Part shown: positions 28,032 to 36,402 of the stretch, piece by piece
How the letters are laid out: the number at the start of each line of letters is the position of its first letter
How positions within the stretch are numbered: the first letter of the stretch is position 1
Assembly (NCBI GenBank): GCA_964649675.1
Contig: CAZYPX010000001.1
Span: 12,266-76,265 of the forward strand
Length of the DNA stretch: 64,000 nucleotides
Origin: CAZVCG01 sp964649675
GTDB taxonomy: Bacteria > Pseudomonadota > Alphaproteobacteria > UBA9219
Direction of reading: 5' to 3'
Translations under genes and position numbers: made by a program
Notes under the pieces: model-generated
Told to the model about the DNA's origin: nothing
The model's input: the letters and a program-made list of their open reading frames with translations, nothing else
The model's database searches: none

Positions 28032-28482
28032 GATATTCTCCTAAATTTGCATTTTCGGGTAAAAAGAATTCAGCCATATCGATTAGCTCATGCAGGACAG
28101 GTGTCTCGGCATGTTTCAAAAGGCTAATTTTCTTTAGAAACCTGTGCTTGCGTTTTTGCTTCGGTAGAAGTGGATCTTCGGAGGCTACCCGACCGGAATA
28201 GACAAGCGTGTAGACCGGCTCGCCTTTATCATTCCTTCCCTCAAGAATACTTGAAACGCGCAGGTCGCCAAGCTTCACGTTGGCGGCTTCAATGGCTTCC
28301 CTTCTAGCCGCGTCCTCAGCGTCTTCATCATCCCACTCGACCTTACCGCATAAAATTGAGTACTTCCGGCCCTGCCTAAAGGACAAAATTCTATCCTGAT
28401 CGTTAAACGCAATCACCTTGACCCTACGAACCCTATCGGGATCGTAAGGAAAAACAGGTTCATGAAGCTGGATATCTATCAT
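28018..28482 (-). CDS. Nudix-like hydrolase with a degenerate Nudix box
   Basis: 154 residues from the ATG at 28482 (GGAGG upstream; TGATG overlap with the previous gene). The region GKVEWDDEDAEDAARREAIE follows the Nudix pattern, with the REAIE part present. The following E-x-x-G positions read AANV, so one metal ligand appears lost. It might hydrolyse a nucleotide-linked compound or only bind it, as Nudix-type regulators do. It sits in an operon with an XRE regulator and small unknown proteins. Confidence 0.65.
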   Translation of the reverse strand: MIDIQLHEPVFPYDPDRVRRVKVIAFNDQDRILSFRQGRKYSILCGKVEWDDEDAEDAARREAIEAANVKLGDLRVSSILEGRNDKGEPVYTLVYSGRVASEDPLLPKQKRKHRFLKKISLLKHAETPVLHELIDMAEFFLPENANLGEYHVAG

Positions 28483-28691
28483 CAATAAGCCTCCAGCCAA
28501 TTCAATTCGACTTTCGCGAGGCCATAAGCCATGCGCCAATGCTGCTCGATTTCTCCTTGAGTAAAACCTTCCGCCTTCAAGTCTTCGGGACGGCAGGATC
28601 CGTTGTTTTTCAGGAGTTCAATGATGGCGGTCGCCATGCGGTCGCAATCAGCAAAGAATCCTTTATCGCCTTGGATGCCAACGATTTTCAT
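28482..28691 (-). CDS. small protein of unknown function, 69 residues
   Basis: Starts ATG behind GGAGAGGAA and overlaps both neighbours (4 bases upstream, 1 base downstream), which supports real translation. The sequence is helical and polar, with CDRMATAIIELLKNNGSCRP and LKAEGFTQGEIEQHWRMAY. The latter could be a short helix-turn-helix but is not clearly one. No family recognised. Confidence 0.7.
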   Translation of the reverse strand: MKIVGIQGDKGFFADCDRMATAIIELLKNNGSCRPEDLKAEGFTQGEIEQHWRMAYGLAKVELNWLEAY

Positions 28692-29110
28692 ATTTCCTCT
28701 CCTTCGTCGGCTTTTATTTCCTCGTCGATCATCGCCAAAACGCGGTTCGCGATCAGGTCGTCGGTAGCCATCTGGTAAAAATGCTGTTCCCGGAGGCGCG
28801 TTTGGCGAACTATGAGTTGTTCATAAAACTGAAGTAAGGTGGGTCGATCATGCGGAAGAGAGGCATCGCCTTTGTTCACGAGCTGACCTTTGAAATGATT
28901 GATCATGTCGTTGATAGTGGTGCTGCTGACAGAAGGAACTTGATCGCATCTGCCAAATTGCTCTGGATGTGTTACTATGCAGAACTCTTCGATAAGACCG
29001 GCCAGCTTTCTTGCTTTATCCGCACCATCGTTATTGGCGTTTTCGCCCTTCATAACGACCGCTAAAAATCCCAAAGCTGTGAAAAGAACCTTAAAATCCG
29101 TGCGTGTCAT
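28688..29110 (-). CDS. protein of unknown function, 140 residues
   Basis: ATG at 29110 with AGAGGAT upstream. Predominantly helical, no signal peptide; LFTALGFLAVVMKG near the N-terminus is moderately hydrophobic. First gene of the four-gene operon ending in the XRE regulator at 27342. It overlaps the next gene by 4 bases (ATGA). Not recognised. Confidence 0.7.
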   Translation of the reverse strand: MTRTDFKVLFTALGFLAVVMKGENANNDGADKARKLAGLIEEFCIVTHPEQFGRCDQVPSVSSTTINDMINHFKGQLVNKGDASLPHDRPTLLQFYEQLIVRQTRLREQHFYQMATDDLIANRVLAMIDEEIKADEGEEI

Positions 29111-29211
29111 GAAATCCTCTTTGATCAAATATCACTTTGACCAAATGCGCAGGATCCCAAGCGTAAAACCACTTGTATATTTGTAGGTATTCAATGAAGT
29201 TTTGGAGGTTT

Positions 29212-29258
29212 CATACAAAAACAAGGACAGTTAGCGAAATTCGCTGATTTTTTGTATG
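29212..29258. promoter_or_regulatory. nested inverted repeat between XRE gene and four-gene operon
   Basis: Outer arms CATACAAAAA (29212-29221) and TTTTTGTATG (29249-29258) enclose an inner palindrome AGCGAAATTCGCT (29233-29245). On the minus strand this lies between the end of the XRE gene at 29376 and the start of the next operon at 29110. It could be a terminator-like hairpin or an operator. The outer arms are A/T-rich, so a Rho-independent terminator in either direction is possible. Confidence 0.4.
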
Positions 29259-29375
29259 TTTTTGCGAAGCTGAAAAGCAGGTGACGCAGATCGCGTATAT
29301 TAATTTGCTGTTATGAAGCACAAAAAACGATAAGCGCGGCACCAACCGCGCTATATCGAACCAATCCAAAATGTT

Positions 29376-30035
29376 TTAAGCGTTTGTGCGAGCGGTAAGC
29401 GGTCTGCCTTTTTCCCAAAAGACGTGAAATTGTGTGCGATGGGAGCTGGCCATACGTGTGGACGTGAAGACAAGATACCTGTAATTGCCGTTTTCTTCCA
29501 GGAGGACGTGAGCGTATTTATTGCCGTAAATATAAAACGGTGGCGGCATAATCGAGAAGCTGGTTATTGCGCGAAATTCAAACTGCGGAATTCTCATAGC
29601 AAATTCGGAAGTTTGCGGCAGCAAGCATTTCACAGGAGCAATTTTGCCGATCTGCAGCAGTCGATCCATCGCATTTGGCCCAACGGCCCCACACGTATCG
29701 GCAAGCATCTCGGAGGATTCCATCATTGAAACCACGTCCCCGCCTCGCAGCTGTATAGTGGTCTTCAGGTCTTCGAGGAAACATTCGGTGCTTTTCTCGC
29801 CCATAAAAACGTCAAAGTCTCGACGGCGTTGAACGCCTTCGGCGGTAGTAAACTCCAGTCCAGCCTTCTCGACAGCGCGTTTAATGTTTTCAGCAACTCT
29901 CACGCTTGGGACACAGCCCGTTTCGATGTTGCGGATCGTTGAAACGGCGACACCTGCTTCTTCAGCCATTCGTTCCTGAGACCAGTCAAGCATGGCTCTG
30001 GCGGCTTTGATTTGAGCTGGCTGCAAGCGGTACAT
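29376..30035 (-). CDS. XRE-family regulator with C-terminal sensor-like domain (paralogue)
   Basis: 219 residues. HTH at about 7-60 (QIKAARAMLDWSQERMAEEA, GVAVSTIRNIETG). The C-terminal domain (CFLEDLKTTIQLRGGDV ... RTQFHVFWEKGRP) aligns by eye with the XRE products at 27342 and 31581. It directly follows a small XRE gene. The paralogues share the Trp in LDWSQ, which is the position of the TGA stop in the copy at 61314. Confidence 0.8.
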   Translation of the reverse strand: MYRLQPAQIKAARAMLDWSQERMAEEAGVAVSTIRNIETGCVPSVRVAENIKRAVEKAGLEFTTAEGVQRRRDFDVFMGEKSTECFLEDLKTTIQLRGGDVVSMMESSEMLADTCGAVGPNAMDRLLQIGKIAPVKCLLPQTSEFAMRIPQFEFRAITSFSIMPPPFYIYGNKYAHVLLEENGNYRYLVFTSTRMASSHRTQFHVFWEKGRPLTARTNA

Positions 30036-30056
30036 AAGTTTGTCCTTGAAAATCTT

Positions 30057-30359
30057 TTATTCAAATACTTCGTTCGCCACCTTGGCATCTTCAGCTTGAT
30101 CTGCGGAAGAGTGTTGCTGAAGTTTTTCCTTCAACGAAACCCCATGCTGCGTAAAAAACTCAACACCGTGATCTGAAAATACGCTTATAATTTTCTCAAC
30201 TGTCGCAGCGGTCGGCATAAACTGACCGTGCTCGATATTTTTTACTGTTTCAGCGGAAATACCTACGAATTTCCCGCATTGCGCTCGACTCCAGTCCAAC
30301 AGTGCTCTGGCAGCACGAAGTTGTACAGGTTTGATGGTTGTAGGGGTCTGCTGCTTCAT
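30057..30359 (-). CDS. small XRE-family HTH protein without sensor domain
   Basis: About 100 residues from the ATG at 30359 (AAGAG upstream). HTH: VQLRAARALLDWSRAQCGKF, VGISAETVKNIEHG, then FSDHGVEFFTQHGVSLKEK, the same linker that starts the C-terminal domain in the longer paralogues. It ends soon after, at AKVANEVFE. It is either a natural short form that could compete for operators or a truncated copy. It lies just upstream of the full-length XRE gene. Confidence 0.75.
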   Translation of the reverse strand: MKQQTPTTIKPVQLRAARALLDWSRAQCGKFVGISAETVKNIEHGQFMPTAATVEKIISVFSDHGVEFFTQHGVSLKEKLQQHSSADQAEDAKVANEVFE

Positions 30360-30372
30360 AGTTCGGCTCTTG

Positions 30373-30693
30373 TTAGTTGATGGCCTCGGCAAAGTTAAAA
30401 TTGACGAGATAACGAACGACATCATCAAATTGATCTCGTTCAAAATCTTTGACGGCTTTAACGCCGAAGGCTGTCGTCAAAATTGCGACAACCAGTTCTG
30501 CACTAACGTTTTGTGAGTAGGCCACGTAGGCAACTACAGCAGAAACTGCTCTCAATTCCTGTTGTGCAAACTTCCCCGTATAAAGGGAGGCAAGCTCTAT
30601 ATTGATGGGATTTGCGCGTTCGGCGAAGTAGTCATGCGCCGGTTTGGCTTCCTCAATCATTTTACGAATAAGAGCTTTACGATCTGACAACAT
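30373..30693 (-). CDS. unknown protein, 106 residues, paralogue of the next upstream gene
   Basis: Helical protein ending AYVAYSQNVSAELVVAILTT, then AFGVKAVKDF and VVRYLVNFNFAEAIN. The neighbour at 30710 has AYVAHTQKVREETVCEVITT and AIEYLVDLKMDQVVN in the same places, so the two are tandem duplicates. AAGG precedes the ATG. No known domain recognised. It lies in the run of small genes leading to the XRE regulators. Confidence 0.75.
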   Translation of the reverse strand: MLSDRKALIRKMIEEAKPAHDYFAERANPINIELASLYTGKFAQQELRAVSAVVAYVAYSQNVSAELVVAILTTAFGVKAVKDFERDQFDDVVRYLVNFNFAEAIN

Positions 30694-30709
30694 GACGAAC
30701 CTTAAATAA

Positions 30710-31036
30710 TTAGTTCACAACCTGATCCATCTTCAAATCTACCAGGTACTCAATGGCGTCTTGATAAAGGCGCGAAGGCAGCGCCGCCACGGCACCGATA
30801 CCATAATGAGTTGTAATGACCTCACACACGGTCTCTTCCCGAACTTTCTGCGTATGAGCTACATAAGCAATCAGGCCGAGAACAGCGGTCAGCTCAATTT
30901 TGTTCAGGGATTTTTCGTTGGCTTTCCGATGGGCAATGAGGGCAGAGGTCAAACGGTTAAGCTCGCCAGTCGAGATTTCACCATCTTCCGTTCGGTCGCT
31001 TGAGATAATCGCTTTTTGAATTTTCGAACTGGTCAT
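30710..31036 (-). CDS. unknown protein, 108 residues, tandem paralogue
   Basis: A good ribosome site (GAGAGGG) precedes the ATG. The N-terminal 40 residues are charged (TSSKIQKAIISSDRTEDGEI). The C-terminal part matches the 106-residue protein downstream (LIAYVAHTQKVREETV; YLVDLKMDQVVN). Family unknown. The repeated hydrophobic helix AVLGLIAYVAH is not long enough for a clear membrane anchor. Confidence 0.75.
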   Translation of the reverse strand: MTSSKIQKAIISSDRTEDGEISTGELNRLTSALIAHRKANEKSLNKIELTAVLGLIAYVAHTQKVREETVCEVITTHYGIGAVAALPSRLYQDAIEYLVDLKMDQVVN

Positions 31037-31057
31037 TTGAAATCCCTCTCTGTAAAA

Positions 31058-31255
31058 TTAGGCCATACCTGCGGCATACGCTCCCGTTTCACTGGTGAAA
31101 TATTTGTCCGTTTCGCGGATGAAATAATTCCAGCGATCCTCTAAGGACATCACAACTTGATGTTTGATTTTCATGTGGCGTTCCCAGCCTTCGACAATCT
31201 CGTGGGCAACGCTTTCGCCGCGTGTTGCGACATATGTGTCAAAATGCATCGTCAT
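31058..31255 (-). CDS. small protein of unknown function, about 65 residues
   Basis: The ATG at 31255 is preferred because AAGGG lies 9 bases upstream; the ATG at 31264 abuts that site. The sequence includes MHFDTYVATRGESVAHEIVE and LEDRWNYFIRETDKYFTSET. It is the first gene of the minus-strand run and is divergent from the XRE-AsnB pair. No family recognised. Confidence 0.6.
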   Translation of the reverse strand: MTMHFDTYVATRGESVAHEIVEGWERHMKIKHQVVMSLEDRWNYFIRETDKYFTSETGAYAAGMA

Positions 31256-31264
31256 TAATTTCAT

Positions 31265-31580
31265 CCCTTAAAAAATAACGTCAATTTACCCTTAATGTTT
31301 GTGACCTTACCAAACGGGTCGGGTGAAAGCAAGGTAATAGTTTATGTGAGAGATACTCAAAGTTACTTTAATAGTAATATTGCAGCCACCAGAAAAGCCT
31401 GCAGAAGACCAAAATCTTTAACTACTTCTTAACACTTAACAGCGCCATACCCATAATTGGTAGATTAGTACCAATAACCGGTAAAATTTTGCCGATCATC
31501 TTCTTGCTTTTCTTGTGCAACTATTTCTGCTATGGTAATTTAAAATTACTCTGAGAGATACATTTCAACAGGAACAAGCC
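31265..31580. promoter_or_regulatory. divergent promoter region with perfect inverted repeat
   Basis: This 316-base AT-rich gap separates the small-gene run from the XRE-AsnB pair and contains no gene. A perfect inverted repeat ATTGGTA-GATTAG-TACCAAT lies at 31456-31475, about 105 bases before the XRE start, and is a good operator candidate for that regulator. A second, shorter ACCGGT palindrome follows at about 31477. No convincing -35/-10 pair could be fixed by eye. Confidence 0.45.
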
Positions 31581-32240
31581 ATGCCAACAGGGAAACAAGT
31601 CAGGGCTGCACGGGTTCTCGCTGGATGGGATGCGGAGCATCTTGCGCAAAGCACAGGTCTCACCGCCGTCACCATCCTAAAGATTGAGCGAGACGAAGCA
31701 ATGCCACGTCCGGCCACGATGGAGAAAATTGTTCGGGCGTTTGACAAAGAAGGCATCGAGTTCACCGACAACCAAGGCGTTCGATTCAAACCAACGGGCG
31801 TTACCGTATATGATGGTGTGGCTGCCTTCGAAGACTTCCATGAATTCCTGTATCTCCATTTGAAACAACACGGCGGTGAAGTTTGCCTGAGCATTTATGA
31901 TGAACCTTCGCTCGCCAAGTACCGTAAAGATCCTGAAATACATCGCTCACGCATGAGAGAGTTGGTAGGTAGCGGAAAAGTCACCTTCAGAATACTGACG
32001 ACACAAAGCAGTTGGAATACGCGTGGGTACATTCAATTTAAATGGCTGCGAAACCAACGGCCTTTACCTACAGGCTTTTATGCGTTCGGAGATTGCTTGG
32101 CATTGGTGTCATTTGTTGATCCGCAATCGCCATATGTTGTCGTTCTTCAATCAGGGCCAATGACTGAAGCCTATCGCCAAGGCTTCAATATCGCATGGGA
32201 TTCAGCGGAGAATCCCCCAAGCGAAGGCACCGATAAATGA
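31581..32240 (+). CDS. XRE-family regulator with sensor-like domain, paired with asnB copy 2
   Basis: 219 residues, ATG after CAGGAACA. HTH KQVRAARVLAGWDAEHLAQS, TGLTAVTILKIERD; C-terminal domain from about 75 (AAFEDFHEFLYLHLKQHGGE) to the end (GFNIAWDSAENPP). It lies 13 bases before asnB copy 2, so it probably controls that gene and the divergent small-gene run. It belongs to the paralogous set of this island. Confidence 0.82.
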   Translation: MPTGKQVRAARVLAGWDAEHLAQSTGLTAVTILKIERDEAMPRPATMEKIVRAFDKEGIEFTDNQGVRFKPTGVTVYDGVAAFEDFHEFLYLHLKQHGGEVCLSIYDEPSLAKYRKDPEIHRSRMRELVGSGKVTFRILTTQSSWNTRGYIQFKWLRNQRPLPTGFYAFGDCLALVSFVDPQSPYVVVLQSGPMTEAYRQGFNIAWDSAENPPSEGTDK

Positions 32241-32253
32241 GTGGGGAATAGCT

Positions 32254-34080
32254 ATGTGTCGAATCTTCGGACAATTAGGCCATCCTCATATTGATGAAAG
32301 AGTATTGCAGCGAGTTGCGCTCGCTATGGTGCATGGCGGCCCAGATCGTCAAAATTACGTAGTCGGCAATATGTGGGCCATGGGCAGCGACCGCTTGGCT
32401 ATACAAGGAATCGAGGGCGGCAATCAGCCATTCACAGAGCACAAAGGTCTCTGCATTTTATTCAATGGCGAAATTTACAATCACCGTGCGCTCAGAGAAG
32501 ACTTAAGAACACAAGGCTTCTCCTTTTCTGATGAATGTGACGGCAACGTTATTGCGCCGCTATTTTTGCTCCATGGGGCGGATTTTGTCAGATATCTTGA
32601 AGGCATGTTTGCCATTGCTCTGTTGGACGAGCGCAGCCAGCCGACGCTTTATGTGTATTCAGATCCGTCTGGTATGAAATCCGTCTACTACCAATGGGAC
32701 AGCAAAAACCAAGTTCTGAGTTTTGCTTCCGAAATTGAGGGTTTGGCTTTGTTGACGCAGACCCCGCTTACTATCAAGCCCAAGCCCCTTTACGATTACT
32801 TTTCTTTACGTGCTATTTGTGGCGAAGAAACGATTTTTCAGAACATTTCTACGCTGGGGCCAGCTCGCATGTTGCGCTATGAGTTGGGCAAAGAGCCACA
32901 AATTACTACTTATTCCTCCGCCGCAAAGTCGGAAACACCCGATAACGATCTAACGAAGGCCGGACTTCAACTGCGTGACCTTCTGGACAAAGAAATCGCG
33001 TTGCAGCTGGCTTCAGATATGCCGGCGTGCCTTGTTATAAGCGGAGGTGTAGATTCGTCCCTAGTCGCGGCTTTGGCAGCTCGACAAAAGGATAATCTTC
33101 ACTCATTTCACCTTTGTTATAAGGGCAACTGGCCGTACGACGAACGAAGGTATGCGCGTGACACAGCCGAGAAATGGCGCATCAATCATCATGATGTCGA
33201 GCTTGATCCGGATACATTCCCTGCCTCTATTATGAAAATGGTTCGGCATCTCGGACAGCCTAACTGGGCACCCCATACCTTAAGCACCTACTGTTTATTC
33301 GAAGAAATTCACAACTCTGGATTTAGAGTTGCTATTACTGGTGAAGGTTCTGACGAGTTTTTTGGCGGTTACCAATATTACAGTTCAGCCTTGGCCGAGG
33401 GCAATAACTGGGTTGATGACTTTTTGTATAAACTCAGTCCATTTACGAAAACAGTGCGCGACGATGTGCTTGCTTCCGATTATAAAGAACTTCTATGCAG
33501 CCAGACAACTCACGTCGAAGAGTACACCAAACAATTAGAGAAAACGCGTCCTGGCGAGGAACGGCTCAATTTGATGCAATCCTTCGATCAACAAATGCGT
33601 TTTCCAAATTATATTTTGCGTCGCGGCGATCATTTGAGCATGGCACATGCTGTTGAGATGCGTGCTCCGTTTTGTCAACCACGCATCATGGATTTTGGAT
33701 CACGCTTACCGTTTGGGCATCGCGTGTCAGTGGAACAAAGAAAACGCACAGTTTATGAAGCGGCACGCGGGCTTGTTCCCGACTCCGTAATGAACCGCGA
33801 AAAGCAAGCATTCGTTCTTCCGATTACAGAAATGATAAAACGTGGAAGTCGATTGTACGATTTTATGATGTCTATTTTTGAATCGGCATCATTTCGTCAT
33901 CGTGGCTACTTTGATGCGGATAGGATATTGGCTTATTCCCAGCAACAAGCCAAAACTCCAAGCGTTGATGTTGCCAATGCGATGTGGGCGGCAATGTCTC
34001 TTGAATTATGGCTTCAATATATTGACGAAATAAATTCGGAACTTGAGTTGTCCCCCTTGGTCGAGCAGGAAGTGGCTTGA
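32254..34080 (+). CDS. asnB: AsnB-type glutamine-dependent amidotransferase (copy 2)
   Basis: 608 residues. It starts MCRIFG with the Cys2 nucleophile; NGEIYNHRALRED and GMFAIALLD mark the glutaminase domain. The PP-loop is VISGGVDSSLVAAL (about 261), followed by TGEGSDEFFGG. It is clearly paralogous to copy 1 (same YKGNWPYDER-, GQPNWAPHTLSTY- and MRAPFCQPRIMDF-like stretches). Two AsnB copies in one island, each beside regulators, suggest two amidation steps or two products rather than plain asparagine supply, though simple asparagine synthesis cannot be excluded. Confidence 0.88.
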   Translation: MCRIFGQLGHPHIDERVLQRVALAMVHGGPDRQNYVVGNMWAMGSDRLAIQGIEGGNQPFTEHKGLCILFNGEIYNHRALREDLRTQGFSFSDECDGNVIAPLFLLHGADFVRYLEGMFAIALLDERSQPTLYVYSDPSGMKSVYYQWDSKNQVLSFASEIEGLALLTQTPLTIKPKPLYDYFSLRAICGEETIFQNISTLGPARMLRYELGKEPQITTYSSAAKSETPDNDLTKAGLQLRDLLDKEIALQLASDMPACLVISGGVDSSLVAALAARQKDNLHSFHLCYKGNWPYDERRYARDTAEKWRINHHDVELDPDTFPASIMKMVRHLGQPNWAPHTLSTYCLFEEIHNSGFRVAITGEGSDEFFGGYQYYSSALAEGNNWVDDFLYKLSPFTKTVRDDVLASDYKELLCSQTTHVEEYTKQLEKTRPGEERLNLMQSFDQQMRFPNYILRRGDHLSMAHAVEMRAPFCQPRIMDFGSRLPFGHRVSVEQRKRTVYEAARGLVPDSVMNREKQAFVLPITEMIKRGSRLYDFMMSIFESASFRHRGYFDADRILAYSQQQAKTPSVDVANAMWAAMSLELWLQYIDEINSELELSPLVEQEVA

Positions 34081-34096
34081 ACGATTTAAACTTCTG

Positions 34097-34906
34097 TTAC
34101 TTGTTGGAATTGATAATTTCTCGCAGAAATGCTTCCCCATATCGCTCCAGCTTAGCCGCGCCAATCCCCGAAATGTTCCCCATCTCCTGTAACGTCTTTG
34201 GCTGCGCTTTGGCTAAACCAATCAGGGTTGTGTCATGGAAAATGACATAAGGTGGCACGTTTTGCGCCTTGGAGAGTTCGAGACGCAAAGCACGCAAGCG
34301 TTGGAAAAGTTGTTCGTCGTCCGCATTGTCCAGAGTTGGTTTGCCCTTTGGGCCTTCGGAGGCTGAAACGCGCTTTGATTTAACCTCACGTCTAAGCGCA
34401 AAAGTGGCATCCTCACGCAGCGTCACTTTCTTCTCGCCGCGTAAGACCGGTTTGCATAGCTCGTCGGATCCCAACCGTAAACCGCCATGCCCTTCCATGT
34501 CTGTAACAAGCAATCCATGAACGACAAGCTGGCGAAAAATGTCGCGCCACTGAACGCGGCTGAACTCCTTGCCCACACCATAGGTCGGCAACTGGTTGTG
34601 CCGGAACTGGCGAATGCGTTCGGTATCCGCGCCAACGAGCACGTCCGTCAGATGGGCCGCGCCGAACCTCTGGCCGGTGCGGATCGCGCACGACAACGCC
34701 TTTTGCGCGGCTACGGTGCCGTCAAAAGAGGGAACAGGGTGAAGGCACAGGTCACAGTTGCCGCAGGGTTCGGCAAGTGTTTCCCCAAAGTATTCCAGCA
34801 GAACCTGCCTGCGGCATCGGGGGCTTGAGCAATAACCGATCAAGGCATCCAGCTTGCGGCGCTCCAGTTGCTTGCGCTGTTCGCTTGCTTCGCCGTCCTC
34901 GATCAT
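34097..34906 (-). pseudogene. recQ: RecQ helicase, C-terminal part after in-frame TAG
   Basis: 270 codons continuing RecQ in the same frame after the TAG at 34907-34909. It contains the RecQ zinc site (YCSSPRCRRQ ... EPCGNCDLC), the winged-helix region and a HRDC-like C-terminus (LGLAKAQ..., GNISGIGAAKLERYG). ATG is the codon directly after the stop, so re-initiation could make this piece, which would lack the motor. Confidence 0.85.
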
Positions 34907-35974
34907 CTAGCGCAGCTTGGCGACATCCTCAATGCCGTAGAGCAGCAATGCTTCCGAAGGCAGGCCATCGCGTCCGGCACGGCCTGTTTCCTGATAGTAG
35001 GCCTCGATGCTTTTGGGCATATCCATGTGAACAACAAAGCGCACATCCGGCTTGTCGATCCCCATGCCAAAGGCGATGGTTGCCACGATGATCACGCCTT
35101 CGTCTTTGATAAACCTGTCTTGGTTTCGCGCACGGACATCGGCTGCCAGTCCTGCGTGATAAGGAAGCGCGTTATAGCCTTGTCGTGCCAACCAATCGGC
35201 GATCTCCTCAACACGAGCGCGGGACAAGCAATAGACGATTCCGGATTCCCCGGCGTGATCTTTCTTTAGAAACCGCAACAACTGCTCGCGCGGCTTGGCT
35301 TTCGGCGTGACATGATAGCGGATGTTTGGACGATCAAAGCTGGAAATAAAGATGCGCCCGCGTTCCAATTTCAGCTTTTTGACAATCTCATTACGAGTCG
35401 GCACATCGGCGGTGGCCGTCAAAGCGATGCGCGGGACATTCGGGAAGCGTTCATGCAAAACAGTCAGTTGCAGGTATTCAGGTCGGAAATCGTGCCCCCA
35501 TTGGGAGACGCAATGCGCCTCATCAATGGCAAACAGAGAAATCTGGCATTCGCCCAACAGGTTGAGCGTTCCCTCCATCAACAGTCGTTCTGGCGCAACG
35601 TAAAGAAGATCAAGTTCCCCGGAGCGCATCTTCCCGATAATCCGTGCAGCTTCGCCATTCCCCAGTGTTGAATTGAGCGCTGCTGCCCGAACTCCAAGCT
35701 GCTTTAAAGCCTCCACCTGATCTCGCATCAGGGCAATCAGCGGCGATATCACAACTCCAACGCCTGGACGGCATAGGGCGGGTATTTGAAAGCACAGTGA
35801 CTTTCCTCCGCCCGTAGGCATCAGCACAAGAGCCTCGCCGCCGTTTACCGCATGCGTGATAATTTCTTCTTGCCTGCCCCGAAAAGAGTCAAAACCAAAA
35901 ACATTGCGCAGAACATCAAATGAATCGGCTTGCTTTGCTTTTGTGATTTCACAGTTTGGCGAGGACAATTGCAT
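34907..35974 (-). pseudogene. recQ: RecQ helicase, motor domain ended by in-frame TAG
   Basis: 355 residues with all RecQ motor motifs: MPTGGGKSLCFQ (Walker A), FAIDEAHCVSQWGHDFR (DEAH), TATADVPT and QETGRAGRDGLPSEALLLY. The frame stops at TAG right after AKLR. RecQ proteins usually have Gln here (LRQM), so CAG to TAG is the likely single change. The two pieces sum to normal RecQ length (about 625 residues). A truncated motor without zinc and winged-helix domains is probably inactive or altered. Confidence 0.88.
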
Positions 35975-35980
35975 ATGTTC

Positions 35981-36376
35981 TTATCGGTTTTTCAAATTTC
36001 CAAATTTTTCTTCTAGATTTTTTCCTGTCAGCCAATCCTCCAAAATCTCTGGTTCGTCCCATTTGCTTGTCCAAGCTTTAGTCTGCTTATCCATGTTGTC
36101 CTCGAACTCAAAGTCGCCATCCTCCATGCGATTGAAAATCGTATAAATCCGGTTCACAACCTGTTTCATGAATTCGCGCATTTCTTCTTCGTTTATGTGT
36201 GAAACCTGTTTCCAAGGAATCTCACCGTACGGCGAAACCACTTTGACATCCGAATAATCGCCTGTTTTGCTGTCGGGATATGTGCCCCTGTGGAACTGCT
36301 CAAGCATTGTCGTGCGTACGCAATGGAAGGCAAAGTTTTTTGCCACACGTTTCAGCGTTTCTTCTTTGATGGACAT
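35981..36376 (-). CDS. protein of unknown function, 131 residues
   Basis: The ATG at 36376 gives MSIKEETLKRVAKNFAFHCV; a longer extension to 36412 is possible and the ribosome site is weak. The protein is acidic with FNRMEDGDFEFEDNMDKQ and WTSKWDEPEILEDWL. No signal peptide or membrane helix. It lies 6 bases before recQ on the same strand and near the island edge. Not recognised. Confidence 0.7.
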   Translation of the reverse strand: MSIKEETLKRVAKNFAFHCVRTTMLEQFHRGTYPDSKTGDYSDVKVVSPYGEIPWKQVSHINEEEMREFMKQVVNRIYTIFNRMEDGDFEFEDNMDKQTKAWTSKWDEPEILEDWLTGKNLEEKFGNLKNR

Positions 36377-36402
36377 ATTCGACTCGTAAGTAAGGAAAAA
36401 AC

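Noticed and set aside
34907..34909. TAG in recQ as a recoded sense codon
   Set aside because: thrS and the XRE gene at 61314 end in TAG, and no other gene has an internal TAG.
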